Source of the DNA: Bacteriovoracaceae bacterium UBA4097
Lineage (GTDB): Bacteria; Bdellovibrionota; Bacteriovoracia; Bacteriovoracales; Bacteriovoracaceae
Direction: 5' to 3'
Length of the DNA: 64,000 nucleotides
Assembly (NCBI GenBank): GCA_002381765.1
Contig: DFXX01000037.1
Coordinates: forward strand, 62,001-126,000
The notes beneath the pieces are model-generated. The model searched no databases and had not been told where the DNA came from. It saw nothing but the letters and a program-made list of their open reading frames with translations. Positions 8,569-17,875 of this stretch are shown piece by piece. A program made the position numbers and the translations under genes. Numbering within the stretch: position 1 is the first letter of the stretch; the number at the start of each line of letters is the position of its first letter.

Positions 8569-8593
8569 GGCCATCGGTAACGGTGGCCTTTTT
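8569..8593 (+). terminator. Orphan plus-strand terminator-like hairpin
   Basis: GGCCATCG, a GTAA (GNRA) tetraloop, then CGGTGGCC: 8 bp with one wobble pair, followed by five T. No annotated plus-strand gene precedes it. It would end a short plus-strand RNA, or a small ORF of 37 codons from the ATG at 8522 (Shine-Dalgarno TTGGAG). It overlaps the last codons of the minus-strand gene. Confidence 0.4.
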
Positions 8594-9140
8594 ATTTTAG
8601 CTTTGAATGAATCTTTATCAATTCCTGCTTAATTCTATTTGGCTCTAGAGGAAACTCATAATAACCATCTGCTCCCGATGGAGTTGCAGCGTGAATGAGG
8701 GCCTTTTTTGGCGAGATCGAACGGGCCATGATAAGGGTCTTAGTTTGGGGTCTTTTTTGCTTAATCTGCATGCATAACTGATTAACTGCTTTTGAGTTCA
8801 CATCATAGTTGAAGATCACTACTTGGAAGTGTTCAGATTTCAAAAAAGAGTTGAGCTCTGGGAGACTCTTGGCCACCTTAAATTCGAAACCTTCGGGAAA
8901 TTGATTCAGGGATTTTTCAAAAAAATCGGATTGAAAATCAAAACAGATAACAGGAAATTCTTCTATCTCTGACAATATGCCTTCAGCTTCACTGCTAGCA
9001 AACTCCTCTTCTCCCACATTAAAGACAAGTTCAGAAGCTTGAGAGGCAAGATCCTCTTCAAGCTTGGACTTCTGTTTTTTTAGGGCATTCAGATCAATGA
9101 CAACCGTAGGCTTGTCCTCATCATCGTCGAACTTCGACAT
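8592..9140 (-). CDS. Response-regulator receiver-like protein
   Basis: 182 aa. An acidic, charged N-terminal region (1-50, starting MSKFDDDEDKPTVVID) is followed by a fold resembling a CheY receiver (about 62-182) with alternating beta strands and helices and a Lys-rich C-terminal helix. The usual phospho-accepting Asp at the end of beta3 is not clear: the strand reads VVIFNYD, so the position is Asn or a shifted Asp. The Thr/Lys switch residues are also hard to place. It may be a pseudo-receiver used for protein binding. Divergent from the coiled-coil gene at 9259; no output domain. Confidence 0.55.
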   Translation of the reverse strand: MSKFDDDEDKPTVVIDLNALKKQKSKLEEDLASQASELVFNVGEEEFASSEAEGILSEIEEFPVICFDFQSDFFEKSLNQFPEGFEFKVAKSLPELNSFLKSEHFQVVIFNYDVNSKAVNQLCMQIKQKRPQTKTLIMARSISPKKALIHAATPSGADGYYEFPLEPNRIKQELIKIHSKLK

Positions 9141-9223
9141 CCTCAGCTCCTTCCAATGTTACTTTACTCCCATCGGCATAAACTGGCCTATAGTTGAGGG
9201 GAAGGCTTAAATTTTTTCCTCTC

Positions 9224-9252
9224 TTAAGTCTCACTCCTGTCTTTCCGATAAT
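9224..9252 (+). promoter_or_regulatory. Predicted promoter of the 151-aa coiled-coil gene (leaderless)
   Basis: -35-like TTAAGT (9224-9229), 17 bp, -10 GATAAT (9247-9252), then 6 nt to the ATG at 9259. Lies in the divergent region with the receiver-like gene. Confidence 0.35.
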
Positions 9253-9258
9253 ATAACT

Positions 9259-9714
9259 ATGGCCATTGAAGACCTCAAACTAGAATTTGAAGAAGATGAG
9301 AGCGAAGACTCTCAAGTAAAGGTTAATGTTGACCTCCAATTCTCCTCACCCAGAGTAATCACTCAGAGCAAGGTTGATCCTTTGCCCAAGCAGTCATCAG
9401 TTTCTATATCTCGTCCTGAAGCCGTGGTAAAAAAAATTGAAGAGGCGAGAAAACCATCAACTCCACCTCCCATCGCTAAGACACTTGAACTAGAAGAAAA
9501 AATTAAACGAATTGAGCATGATGCAAACTTAAAAGTTCTGCTGCTTGAGCAGAAGTTTGAACTTTTAGCTGAACTTGCGGGAGATATGAAGCTTTTAGAA
9601 TTTCAGATTACTCAATTGCTGGGAAGAATTAACACCAAGCACCCCGATTTAGGCCCCGAAGTCAGCGCTATCAAAAAGTTACTTGCCGATTTCACTGGAA
9701 AGAAAAGAAAATAA
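9259..9714 (+). CDS. Hypothetical acidic/coiled-coil protein
   Basis: 151 aa, not recognised. The N-terminal third is acidic (EFEEDESEDS), the middle is Pro/Ser/Lys-rich and probably disordered. Residues about 75-125 form a likely coiled coil (KTLELEEKIKRIEHD onward), and the tail is basic (GKKRK). No signal peptide or membrane segment, so presumably cytoplasmic. The exported-protein gene at 9742 follows after 27 bp. The acidic start recalls the divergent neighbour's N-terminus, hinting the two act together, but this is only a resemblance. Confidence 0.55.
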   Translation: MAIEDLKLEFEEDESEDSQVKVNVDLQFSSPRVITQSKVDPLPKQSSVSISRPEAVVKKIEEARKPSTPPPIAKTLELEEKIKRIEHDANLKVLLLEQKFELLAELAGDMKLLEFQITQLLGRINTKHPDLGPEVSAIKKLLADFTGKKRK

Positions 9715-9741
9715 CTTATCACCTTAACCAAGGGATAAGTG

Positions 9742-10548
9742 ATGCAGTCTTTCTTTCTACCTGCCCTTCTTTTGTGCTTCTTCAACATGGCCTTTGCTGG
9801 AGTCGATTCTCTTACCGTTAAGAATCTAGATCTCAATTATCAAAGGCCCTATGGGAGTGGGCAGGTAGAGAAGGCCAGTCTTGGTCTCTCCTTACATGAA
9901 AGGCCCTACTTCGTGGAAGTTCATAGAACGGAAGAAGCCTTGAAGCTTGAGAGTCCTTTTTTTGATCTTTTTTGGAATTCTCCCATAAAGCTTTTTCATA
10001 ATATGGAGCAGCTAGACGGAAAAAAGATGAATCTCTCTATTGGAAAACTCCATCATTCGGCCCATGCTCTTCACTTAATGGCCGCCCCAGAAGGGCAGGG
10101 GGAGTATAAGTTTGATCACCTGAGCTTAGAGTGCCAGGGGAGTTCTCTTTCCCCTGAGCTTCAGATTCGCTTAATGGAAGACTGCCGAGAGGACATGGAA
10201 CTAGTAGCAAAGAAAGTGGATGTTCCCACTGACTTTATCCTGGTTGATCTTTTAAGCAAGCTTCCCAAGGGGCCGCGTGAGATGCAAGCACCTGCGGATC
10301 ACCTGAGACTTACGACAGAAAAAGGTGACTTCTCCCTTGTCTTTTATCTTAAGTACTTCGTCTATGCTGGTCTCAGGGCCTGGGGACATGTGAGTTTTAC
10401 AGAGAATAATAAAATCATGCTTATAAGAGTGGATAGAATTAAATTTGGCTTCTTATCGGTAACTCAACTAGTTATGAATGAATTGGAGAGAAGAGTTAAT
10501 CATCCTTCTGTTAAAGTTGAACCCCCATATATAAAAATCGAGCTTTAA
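9742..10548 (+). CDS. Hypothetical exported protein
   Basis: 268 aa. The ATG at 9742 is preferred over the GTG at 9739 because AAGGGA lies 6 nt upstream of it. A Sec signal peptide (hydrophobic stretch ending MAFAG) is clear. The mature part is rich in beta-type alternation and has two Cys (in LECQG and EDCRED) that may form a disulfide. No family recognised. The next gene, a carboxylesterase, starts 1 nt after the stop, so the two are one operon. Confidence 0.6.
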   Translation: MQSFFLPALLLCFFNMAFAGVDSLTVKNLDLNYQRPYGSGQVEKASLGLSLHERPYFVEVHRTEEALKLESPFFDLFWNSPIKLFHNMEQLDGKKMNLSIGKLHHSAHALHLMAAPEGQGEYKFDHLSLECQGSSLSPELQIRLMEDCREDMELVAKKVDVPTDFILVDLLSKLPKGPREMQAPADHLRLTTEKGDFSLVFYLKYFVYAGLRAWGHVSFTENNKIMLIRVDRIKFGFLSVTQLVMNELERRVNHPSVKVEPPYIKIEL

Positions 10549-10549
10549 A

Positions 10550-11236
10550 ATGAAAACAGGACTCCAGCAGATTCAAGGTATAGAGTGTCTTACAGTGAAA
10601 GGCGAGGCTTCTGATACTGCTGTTATTTTTCTTCATGGCTATGGTGCCAATATGCATGATCTCTTTCCTCTATGGCAGATGTGGCATCAGGATAAATTTG
10701 ATTGGTACTTTCCTAATGGAGTTTTGGGACTCCCTATGGGGCATTACGAAGGCAGATCGTGGTTTTCTATCGATATTGAAAAGCTTGAAAAGGCCATGCG
10801 TGAGGGAACCTATCGCGATATGGGAAGCAGCATTCCCCCAGAGTTTGATGATACCCTGAAGCAGCTGGAGTTCCTGGTGACTGAAATCGCTGGGAAATAT
10901 AAGAAAGTTATTATTGGAGGGTTCTCCCAAGGAGCGATGTGCGCTACTCACCTTGCTCTTAAAAATGGACTCAATTTTAGCGGTCTGGTCTTGTTATCAG
11001 GAAGTCTGCTGGCCCGAGAGCGTTTTCCGAATATGGCCCGTGGAATCCCTTTCTATCAATCTCATGGCACAGCAGATCCTATACTTCCTCTTGCCGGAGC
11101 AAGGGAGCTCGAGGGAAAACTTAATTCTTTAAACTTTCAGGGAAAGCTCAGAGTCTTCAATGGAGGACATGAGATTCCTCCATCAGTGATTCAAGAAGTG
11201 AAGCTTTTTTTAAAGCAAATTACAGACGAAGCATAA
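10550..11236 (+). CDS. Carboxylesterase / lysophospholipase of the YpfH type
   Basis: 228 aa, single alpha/beta-hydrolase domain of the phospholipase/carboxylesterase (abhydrolase_2) family. Catalytic triad: Ser126 in GGFSQGA, Asp176 in HGTADPILP and His207 in GGHEIPP; oxyanion motif LHGYGAN at 28-34. No signal peptide, so it acts in the cytoplasm. Family members hydrolyse short acyl esters or lysophospholipids. Begins 1 nt after the upstream exported-protein gene and overlaps the convergent gene at 11220 by 17 bp. Confidence 0.8.
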   Translation: MKTGLQQIQGIECLTVKGEASDTAVIFLHGYGANMHDLFPLWQMWHQDKFDWYFPNGVLGLPMGHYEGRSWFSIDIEKLEKAMREGTYRDMGSSIPPEFDDTLKQLEFLVTEIAGKYKKVIIGGFSQGAMCATHLALKNGLNFSGLVLLSGSLLARERFPNMARGIPFYQSHGTADPILPLAGARELEGKLNSLNFQGKLRVFNGGHEIPPSVIQEVKLFLKQITDEA

Positions 11237-12233
11237 AGCGAACGGCTTCTTCGGTAGAGTCAAAGAAGGTATCTCTTATGTAAGAGAAGTCTCTATCGAA
11301 GTCCATCCCGTAGACACCGAAGTTTGCTCCACAATAACCACCAAAGATATCACGGATCTTACTTTGCTCTCTGCCTTCATCTAAAGAGATGGGATCTTTC
11401 AAGAAGTAGCGACCGTCATTGGCAGAAGTAATAAACTCATAAGTCAGAGTCATCATGAGTGGTGCTGTATAGGCAAATCTTGGGGAGAAGCCTTCTTCTC
11501 TGAGGGCCATGGCGAGGTAGAGAGGTACATAAAAATGATAGATGTTGCGATTCAAATGGGACTGAAGCTCCCTTGGATAGAAGAGTTCTTGGTAATGGGC
11601 CTCGGAGAGATCCAGGACCAAGTTAATAGTGTTTATCACTCGAGAAAGAAGGACTTTATTGGCATTAAAGGCAGTATTGCCTTTAATGTCGGCCCGGTCC
11701 AGATAGGCCAGGTGAAGCTTCATGATTGAAGTATCCTGGAATAAGACGGCCATGACTTGGGCGGCCTTAAACTTGGTTTTATAATGTCCAAGAGTCAAAG
11801 ACCAGATATTGAGATCAGAAAGCTCATGAGTCATAAATTTAGACAATTGTTCTTGCAGGTCCTGAAGATATACGGTGGTTTTAGTCTCCCCCAGAAGCTT
11901 TAGGAAATCATTCTTAAAGGCCACGAATACAAAGGATTTTGGATTCCAGGTCTTGGGTTCTATGGGCAAAAGATTTTTGTTATTTGAAAGGATAATATCG
12001 TAATCCAAAATTCTAATCTTATGCTTTACAGCTTCCTGACAAGAAAGCTGGTCAAAATAATTCATATAACGATTGCAGCGGTTGGCAATCAGAGTATATA
12101 GGGCATAATTTCTCATGGCCGCATTATGGGCCACAAAACGGAGTAGACCATTAACGCGCTTGCTCTCCTGAGGAGCTGCCTGAAGATTAAGAGTGAAAAT
12201 CACAGCGAATAAAAACATAAGTGCATTTTTCAT
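11220..12233 (-). CDS. Hypothetical exported protein
   Basis: 337 aa with a Sec signal peptide (MKNALMFLFAV to LQAAP). The mature part appears helical, with Tyr/Phe-rich segments and a conserved-looking Cys near the N-terminus and in YCGANFGVYG near the C-terminus. No family recognised. Probably periplasmic. Divergent from sucA (171 bp apart) and overlapping the esterase gene tail-to-tail. Confidence 0.6.
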   Translation of the reverse strand: MKNALMFLFAVIFTLNLQAAPQESKRVNGLLRFVAHNAAMRNYALYTLIANRCNRYMNYFDQLSCQEAVKHKIRILDYDIILSNNKNLLPIEPKTWNPKSFVFVAFKNDFLKLLGETKTTVYLQDLQEQLSKFMTHELSDLNIWSLTLGHYKTKFKAAQVMAVLFQDTSIMKLHLAYLDRADIKGNTAFNANKVLLSRVINTINLVLDLSEAHYQELFYPRELQSHLNRNIYHFYVPLYLAMALREEGFSPRFAYTAPLMMTLTYEFITSANDGRYFLKDPISLDEGREQSKIRDIFGGYCGANFGVYGMDFDRDFSYIRDTFFDSTEEAVRFMLRL

Positions 12234-12337
12234 GGGCCTAAAATGGCGTAATGCTTTTTAAAGGTCAACTCTTTTGCTCGGAAATAACTTTGGTGGTGCG
12301 TCGCAAATTCTTAACTCATGATTTTTCTTGGTTTTAG

Positions 12338-12366
12338 TTTTCACTCGTGAGCCTTTGTCATATAAT
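12338..12366 (+). promoter_or_regulatory. Predicted promoter of the sucA-sucB-lpd operon
   Basis: -10 TATAAT (12361-12366) with a weak -35-like TTTTCA (12338-12343) 17 bp upstream. This would give a 5' leader of about 30 nt before the sucA ATG at 12405. Confidence 0.45.
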
Positions 12367-12404
12367 AACTGCCATACAAAAACCTCTTATCTATCGGGCC
12401 AAAT

Positions 12405-15149
12405 ATGACTATTTCCCAAGATTTTTCCTACGTTTCTTCTTCCGACAATGCTTTCATCGATGGTTTATACGCCGATTTCAAAAAGAATCCTTCTTCGGTA
12501 GATTCTTCCTGGCAGCAGTTCTTCCAAGGTGTGGAGTTCGGTCTTAATCGCAGTGATTCTTCTGAAGCAGGTGAAGCAACTGTCGGTAATCTTGGCAAGG
12601 AATTCAAAGTTTATCGCCTGATTGAGTCGTATCGTTGTCGTGGTCACTTGATATCAACCACCAATCCCATACGTGAAAGAGTGAATAGATTTCCTAAGTT
12701 AGAACTAGGTGATCATGGATTAACATCTGCTGATCTGGAAGAGTCTTTCACCATGGGTGAGACCTTGGGGTTAGGTAAAGCGAAACTCAAGGATATCATA
12801 GCCCATCTTAAGACTGTTTATTGCGGAACCATTGGTGTTGAATTCATGCACATCAATGATACTGAAGTCCGCGAGTGGTTTCGTGAGAAATATGAAACCG
12901 AAGCTAGCAGAAGACATTTTACCATCGAGAAGAAGAAAAGAATTCTCACTAAGCTTAATGAGGCCGTGGCCTTTGAAAATTTCCTTCACACCAAGTATGT
13001 TGGACAAAAAAGATTTTCACTTGAGGGGGGAGAAAACACCATTCCCGCTTTGGATGCCATCATCAATGCTTCGGCCAATCATGGAGTAGAAGAAGTTGTT
13101 ATCGGTATGGCCCATCGTGGTCGCTTAAACGTTCTTGCAAATATCATGGGTAAAACCTATGAATACATCTTCAATGAATTTGAAGGCCAGGCCACTCCAG
13201 ATCTTACTATGGGAGACGGAGATGTGAAGTATCACATGGGATTCTCTTCTCATGTTAATACCACTGCCGGGAAGAAAGTTTATCTCAAGCTTATGCCGAA
13301 TCCTTCTCACTTGGAAGCCGTCGATGCAGTTGTTCTGGGTTATACCAGGGCCCAAGGGGATACTCTCTATAATGAAGATCCAAATAAACTTCTTCCTATT
13401 ATCATTCATGGTGATGCGGCCGTTGCGGGCCAAGGTATTGTTTACGAAACGGTTCAGATGTCAGCCCTTAAGGGATATAATGTCGGTGGGGCCATTCACT
13501 TTGTGATTAATAATCAGATTGGTTTTACTACTGACTTCGATGATGCCCGCTCATCCATCTATAGTACCAGTGTGGCGCGAGTTCTAGAGACCCCAGTGAT
13601 TCACGTAAATGGCGATGACGCTGAGGCAGTGGTTTATGCCGTTGAACTTGCTTCAGAATTTAGAGCTAAGTTTCATAAGGATGTTTTTGTAGATATGGTT
13701 TGTTACAGAAAGCATGGGCATAATGAATCTGATGAGCCCAGATTCACTCAGCCATCATTTTATAAACTTATCACAAAGCATTCTAACCCTCGTGAAATCT
13801 ATAAAGATAAACTCATTGAGGGTAAACAGATCGAATCCCAATTGGCCGTTCAGATGGAAGAGCAGTTTAAGAATCTTCTTCAAGACCGCTTCAATATGGT
13901 GAAACAGAAGCCCCTTCCTTATCTTTATCAAAAGCCAGAAGAACAGTGGCAATCTTTCCGCCGCTCAACTCCTAAAGACTTTGATTATTCTCCAAAGACA
14001 GCAGTATCGAAAGAAGTGCTGGAAAAAAATCTTAAGGCCCTTACCTCGCTACCTAATGACTTCAGACCAATTCAAAAGATTCAGAAGCTTTTAGAGGAAA
14101 GAACTAAAAGATGGGAAGACGATCAAATTGACTGGGCCTTGGGAGAGCACATGGCCTATGGCTCTCTTCTTCAGGAGGGTATCAATGTCAGAATGTCGGG
14201 CCAGGATTGTATCCGAGGAACCTTCTCTCATCGCCATGCAGGTGTTGTTGATGAAGAGATGAATAATAGACACATCTTTTTAAATGCCATCTCTGATAAG
14301 CAAGGTAAATATAAAATTTATAATTCCCTTCTCTCTGAGTACGCAGTTCTAGGCTTTGAATACGGCTATTCTCTGGGGTCGCCGAATTCACTTAATATTT
14401 GGGAAGCTCAGTTTGGAGATTTTGCTAACGGAGCGCAAACTATTATCGATCAGTTTATTTCCAGTGGTGAGTCTAAGTGGCAGCGCCAGAGTGGCGTAGT
14501 GATGTTTCTTCCTCATGGTTATGAGGGCCAGGGACCTGAGCATTCAAATGCCCGACCGGAGAGATTTCTTCAGTTGGCCGCTGAATGGAATATGGTGGTA
14601 GGAAACTTTACGACTCCTGCTAATATTTTCCATGCCCTTCGTCGTCAGGTGAAGTGGGATTTCCGTAAGCCTCTCATCATCTTCACTCCTAAATCTCTCT
14701 TAAGACACCCTGAATGTGTCTCTTCTAAAGAAGACTTCATCACTGGTGGCTTCCAGGAAATTATCGATGACTCCTACGTCAATGCTAAGGATGTGAAGCG
14801 TTTGGTAATGTGTACTGGTAAGGTTTATTACGATCTTAAGGCCAAGCAGCAAAAAGATAAGCGCAAAGATGTGGCCTTGGTTCGTCTTGAGCAATTATAT
14901 CCAATGCCAGAAGAGCAGAGTTGGAAGCTTCTCGAAAAATATAAAAATGCTGAGAAGGTTTGGGTTCAAGAAGAGCCAAAAAACATGGGTGCCTTCACCT
15001 TCCTTCGTCGCTATGAGCAGTTTGATGATTTTAAACTGATTGCCAGAAAATCCTCTGCTTCTCCTGCAACCGGATATGCCAGTGTCCATGCCAGTGAGCA
15101 AACAAGAATTATAAACACCGCCTTCGCTGAAAAAATCGAATTAGTTTAA
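12405..15149 (+). CDS. sucA: 2-oxoglutarate dehydrogenase E1 component
   Basis: 914 aa, usual length for SucA. It decarboxylates 2-oxoglutarate with thiamine diphosphate and passes the succinyl group to E2. The N-terminal E2-binding segment (FIDGLYADFKKNP) is present. The ThDP site is seen as GDAAVAGQG followed by VINNQIGFTT. The C-terminal transketolase-like part includes the GQDCIRGTFSHRHA active-site segment and PHGYEGQGPEHSNAR. It heads a three-gene operon with sucB (11 bp gap) and lpd. No sucCD follows, so succinyl-CoA synthetase must be encoded elsewhere. Confidence 0.95.
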   Translation: MTISQDFSYVSSSDNAFIDGLYADFKKNPSSVDSSWQQFFQGVEFGLNRSDSSEAGEATVGNLGKEFKVYRLIESYRCRGHLISTTNPIRERVNRFPKLELGDHGLTSADLEESFTMGETLGLGKAKLKDIIAHLKTVYCGTIGVEFMHINDTEVREWFREKYETEASRRHFTIEKKKRILTKLNEAVAFENFLHTKYVGQKRFSLEGGENTIPALDAIINASANHGVEEVVIGMAHRGRLNVLANIMGKTYEYIFNEFEGQATPDLTMGDGDVKYHMGFSSHVNTTAGKKVYLKLMPNPSHLEAVDAVVLGYTRAQGDTLYNEDPNKLLPIIIHGDAAVAGQGIVYETVQMSALKGYNVGGAIHFVINNQIGFTTDFDDARSSIYSTSVARVLETPVIHVNGDDAEAVVYAVELASEFRAKFHKDVFVDMVCYRKHGHNESDEPRFTQPSFYKLITKHSNPREIYKDKLIEGKQIESQLAVQMEEQFKNLLQDRFNMVKQKPLPYLYQKPEEQWQSFRRSTPKDFDYSPKTAVSKEVLEKNLKALTSLPNDFRPIQKIQKLLEERTKRWEDDQIDWALGEHMAYGSLLQEGINVRMSGQDCIRGTFSHRHAGVVDEEMNNRHIFLNAISDKQGKYKIYNSLLSEYAVLGFEYGYSLGSPNSLNIWEAQFGDFANGAQTIIDQFISSGESKWQRQSGVVMFLPHGYEGQGPEHSNARPERFLQLAAEWNMVVGNFTTPANIFHALRRQVKWDFRKPLIIFTPKSLLRHPECVSSKEDFITGGFQEIIDDSYVNAKDVKRLVMCTGKVYYDLKAKQQKDKRKDVALVRLEQLYPMPEEQSWKLLEKYKNAEKVWVQEEPKNMGAFTFLRRYEQFDDFKLIARKSSASPATGYASVHASEQTRIINTAFAEKIELV

Positions 15150-15160
15150 AAGGATTATAT

Positions 15161-16372
15161 ATGGTTGATGTTAAAGTTCCGAGTGTTGGAGAGTCTATCA
15201 GTGAAGTTACCATCGCAAGCTGGGTTAAGGGCGATGGGGATATGGTAAAGCTTGATGAAGTTATCTGTTCCATAGAATCAGATAAAGCAACTTTAGAGAT
15301 TTCTGCTCCTAAGGCAGGAAAGCTTAAAGTCCTGGTGGCCGAAGGTGAGACCGTGGCCATTGGTGCAAAGATTGCTGAAGTGGATGAAACAGCTTCTGCA
15401 GGAGCCTCTGCTACCCCTGAAAAAACTGCTCCTAAAACTGAAGCTCCTGCACCAAAAGCTGAGGCAAGTAGTGGTGATAAGAATTATCCTTCTCCGGCAG
15501 CGGCCAAAATCCTTGCAGAGAAAGGTATTGAATCATCTGCCGTTCAAGGAAGTGGAAAAGAAGGCCGCATTACTAAAGCCGATGCCATGAGTGCTCAGAA
15601 AACTGAGGTTAGCTCGGGAGCGGATACAGAATTGAAGGTTCTTGCTCAAAAAACGATATCTCAATCATTTTCACGGGAAATTAAGCGTGAAAAGATGAGT
15701 GGTCTCAGAAAGACAATTGCTAACAGATTGGTCACAGCTAAAAATACTACGGCCATGCTTACGACTTTCAATGAAGTCGACATGTCTGCGGTTATGGAAA
15801 TTAGAAAAAAATATAAGGAAAGCTTTAAGGATAAGCATGGTGTTGGTTTGGGCTTTATGAGTTTCTTTACCAAAGCCGTGTGTGCGGCCCTTCGACAATT
15901 CCCAGCTGTAAACGGCATGATCGATGGGAATGAAATCGTTTATCACAATTATGCCGATGTTGGTGTGGCCGTATCTACTCCTAGAGGTCTAGTCGTTCCT
16001 GTTATCAGAAATGCGGAAAGCATGGGAATGGCACAGATTGAATCCAAAATTATTGAACTGGCCACTCGCGCTCGTGATGGTAAAATCACGATTGAAGAAA
16101 TGCAGGGTGGAACATTTACCATAACGAATGGTGGTATTTTTGGATCTATGCTCTCGACTCCTATTTTAAATGCTCCTCAATCGGCGATCCTTGGTCTGCA
16201 TAATATTGTTGAGCGCCCAGTGGCCGTGAATGGTCAGGTTGTCATTCGTCCAATTATGTATCTTGCTCTCTCCTATGATCATCGAATCGTCGATGGTAGA
16301 GAGTCTGTTTCCTTCCTCAAAGCAGTGAAGGAAATGATTGAAGATCCGTCTCGTTTACTTTTAGACATTTAA
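15161..16372 (+). CDS. sucB: Dihydrolipoamide succinyltransferase (E2)
   Basis: 403 aa. Lipoyl domain (1-77) with the lipoylated Lys42 in ESDKATLEI; Ala/Pro/Lys-rich linker (about 80-105); peripheral subunit-binding domain (about 107-145, PSPAAAKILAEKG to GRITKADA). The catalytic acyltransferase domain (about 170-403) carries active-site His374 in SYDHRIVDGRE. It forms the core of the 2-oxoglutarate dehydrogenase complex and transfers succinyl to CoA. Lies between sucA and lpd with 4-11 bp gaps, so all three subunits are co-expressed. Confidence 0.95.
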   Translation: MVDVKVPSVGESISEVTIASWVKGDGDMVKLDEVICSIESDKATLEISAPKAGKLKVLVAEGETVAIGAKIAEVDETASAGASATPEKTAPKTEAPAPKAEASSGDKNYPSPAAAKILAEKGIESSAVQGSGKEGRITKADAMSAQKTEVSSGADTELKVLAQKTISQSFSREIKREKMSGLRKTIANRLVTAKNTTAMLTTFNEVDMSAVMEIRKKYKESFKDKHGVGLGFMSFFTKAVCAALRQFPAVNGMIDGNEIVYHNYADVGVAVSTPRGLVVPVIRNAESMGMAQIESKIIELATRARDGKITIEEMQGGTFTITNGGIFGSMLSTPILNAPQSAILGLHNIVERPVAVNGQVVIRPIMYLALSYDHRIVDGRESVSFLKAVKEMIEDPSRLLLDI

Positions 16373-16382
16373 GGAATTGAAA

Positions 16383-17786
16383 ATGGAACAGTTTGATCTT
16401 GTCGTTATTGGTTCAGGACCTGGTGGATATATCGCGGCCATTCGTGCAGCTCAGTTAAAGATGAAGGTGGCGATTATCGAGCGCTATAATACTTTAGGTG
16501 GAACTTGCTTGAATGTGGGTTGCATCCCTTCTAAGGCCTGGCTTGATTCCTCTGAAAGGTATCATGAGACTGTTCATTCTCATTCCATACACGGCATTGA
16601 AGTCGGCGAAGTAAAGCTTGATGTTAAAAAAATGAGTGCTCGTGTTGCCAAGGTGGTTGAGGGCATTACTGGTGGTGTCTCTTTTCTCATGAAGAAAAAT
16701 AAAATTACTGTCTTTCATGGTCACGGATCTTTTAAAGACAAAAACACTGTTTTGATCACAGGAGAAAAGGGTAACCAGGAAATCTCTGCTAAGAATATCA
16801 TCATTGCCACTGGTTCCAAGCCATCTGGCCTTCCGGGAGTAGAGATCGATAAGGAAAGAGTTATCACTTCTACCGAAGCCTTGAAGCTTCAGGAAGTTCC
16901 CAAACATCTTATCGTTATTGGGGGTGGAGTCATCGGTCTGGAGCTTGGTTCAGTCTTCAAAAGGTTGGGATCAAAGGTTTCGGTGGTCGAATATGCTGAT
17001 TCTTGTATTGCCACTATGGATGTAGACATGGGGAAAGAACTTCAAAAAGTTCTTAAAAAAGATGGAGTTGAATTTTATCTGGGCCATGGGGTGACTGCGG
17101 TTGATCGCAAAAAAAATGAAGTCAGTGTTAAGGCCAAGAATAAAACTTCCGGTGAAGAAATTGAACTTAAAGGTGACTACTGTTTAGTGGCCGTTGGCCG
17201 TCGTCCTTATACCGATAGCCTTAATCTTGAGAAGGCGGGGCTCTCAGTTGACGAGAGAGGTCGCATCCCGGTTAATGATCATCTTCAGACAGCTGTTCCT
17301 CATATCTGGGCGATTGGCGATGTGGTGAAGGGTGCCATGCTTGCTCATAAGGCCGAAGAAGAAGGTGTGTTTGTGGCCGAGTATATGGCCGGACAGAAGC
17401 CTCATATCAATTACAATCTTATTCCAGGAGTCGTTTATACCTGGCCAGAAGTTGCTGGTGTAGGTTTTACTGAACAGGAACTTAAACAAAAAGGTACTGA
17501 GTACAAAGTTGGAAAGTTTCCTTTCTTGGCACTGGGCAGGGCCAAGGCCTCGAATGAGAGTAATGGAGTTATTAAGGTTCTCGCGGATAAGCATACTGAT
17601 GAGATTTTAGGCGTTCATATGATCGGTCCTAGAACCGCCGATATGATTGCGGAAGCCGTGGTGGCAATGGAATTCAGAGCTTCAGCTGAGGATATTGGCA
17701 GAATATCTCATGCTCATCCAACATACTCGGAAGGTTTCAAAGAGGCCTGTCTTGCAGCGACTGATAATCGTGCCTTGAATATGTAA
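16383..17786 (+). CDS. lpd: Dihydrolipoyl dehydrogenase (E3)
   Basis: 467 aa from the ATG at 16383, preferred because AAGGAA lies 6 nt before it; the in-frame TTG at 16377 overlaps that site. FAD-binding GSGPGGYIAA at the N-terminus, redox-active disulfide Cys42/Cys47 in GGTCLNVGCIPSK, NAD-binding GGGVIGLELG, and the C-terminal catalytic HAHPTYSE. It reoxidises the lipoyl group of E2. As the last gene of the suc operon it probably serves other 2-oxoacid dehydrogenases too. Confidence 0.95.
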   Translation: MEQFDLVVIGSGPGGYIAAIRAAQLKMKVAIIERYNTLGGTCLNVGCIPSKAWLDSSERYHETVHSHSIHGIEVGEVKLDVKKMSARVAKVVEGITGGVSFLMKKNKITVFHGHGSFKDKNTVLITGEKGNQEISAKNIIIATGSKPSGLPGVEIDKERVITSTEALKLQEVPKHLIVIGGGVIGLELGSVFKRLGSKVSVVEYADSCIATMDVDMGKELQKVLKKDGVEFYLGHGVTAVDRKKNEVSVKAKNKTSGEEIELKGDYCLVAVGRRPYTDSLNLEKAGLSVDERGRIPVNDHLQTAVPHIWAIGDVVKGAMLAHKAEEEGVFVAEYMAGQKPHINYNLIPGVVYTWPEVAGVGFTEQELKQKGTEYKVGKFPFLALGRAKASNESNGVIKVLADKHTDEILGVHMIGPRTADMIAEAVVAMEFRASAEDIGRISHAHPTYSEGFKEACLAATDNRALNM

Positions 17787-17853
17787 CTAACTTGATCAGT
17801 CGGCATTAGTTAAGAAAGCTTTAATTGCAGAAGCCGCGGATTCTTTTTTATTC

Positions 17854-17875
17854 TGAGATCACAGGAGTGATCTCA
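17854..17875 (+). promoter_or_regulatory. Hairpin presenting the Shine-Dalgarno of the first GAF kinase gene
   Basis: A perfect palindrome with 9-bp arms (TGAGATCAC/GTGATCTCA) encloses a 4-nt loop AGGA that is the Shine-Dalgarno. The right arm runs up to the A of the ATG at 17875. As RNA, this is a stem-loop holding the start region; as DNA, an operator-like palindrome. Either way it is placed to control the kinase gene. Confidence 0.55.
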
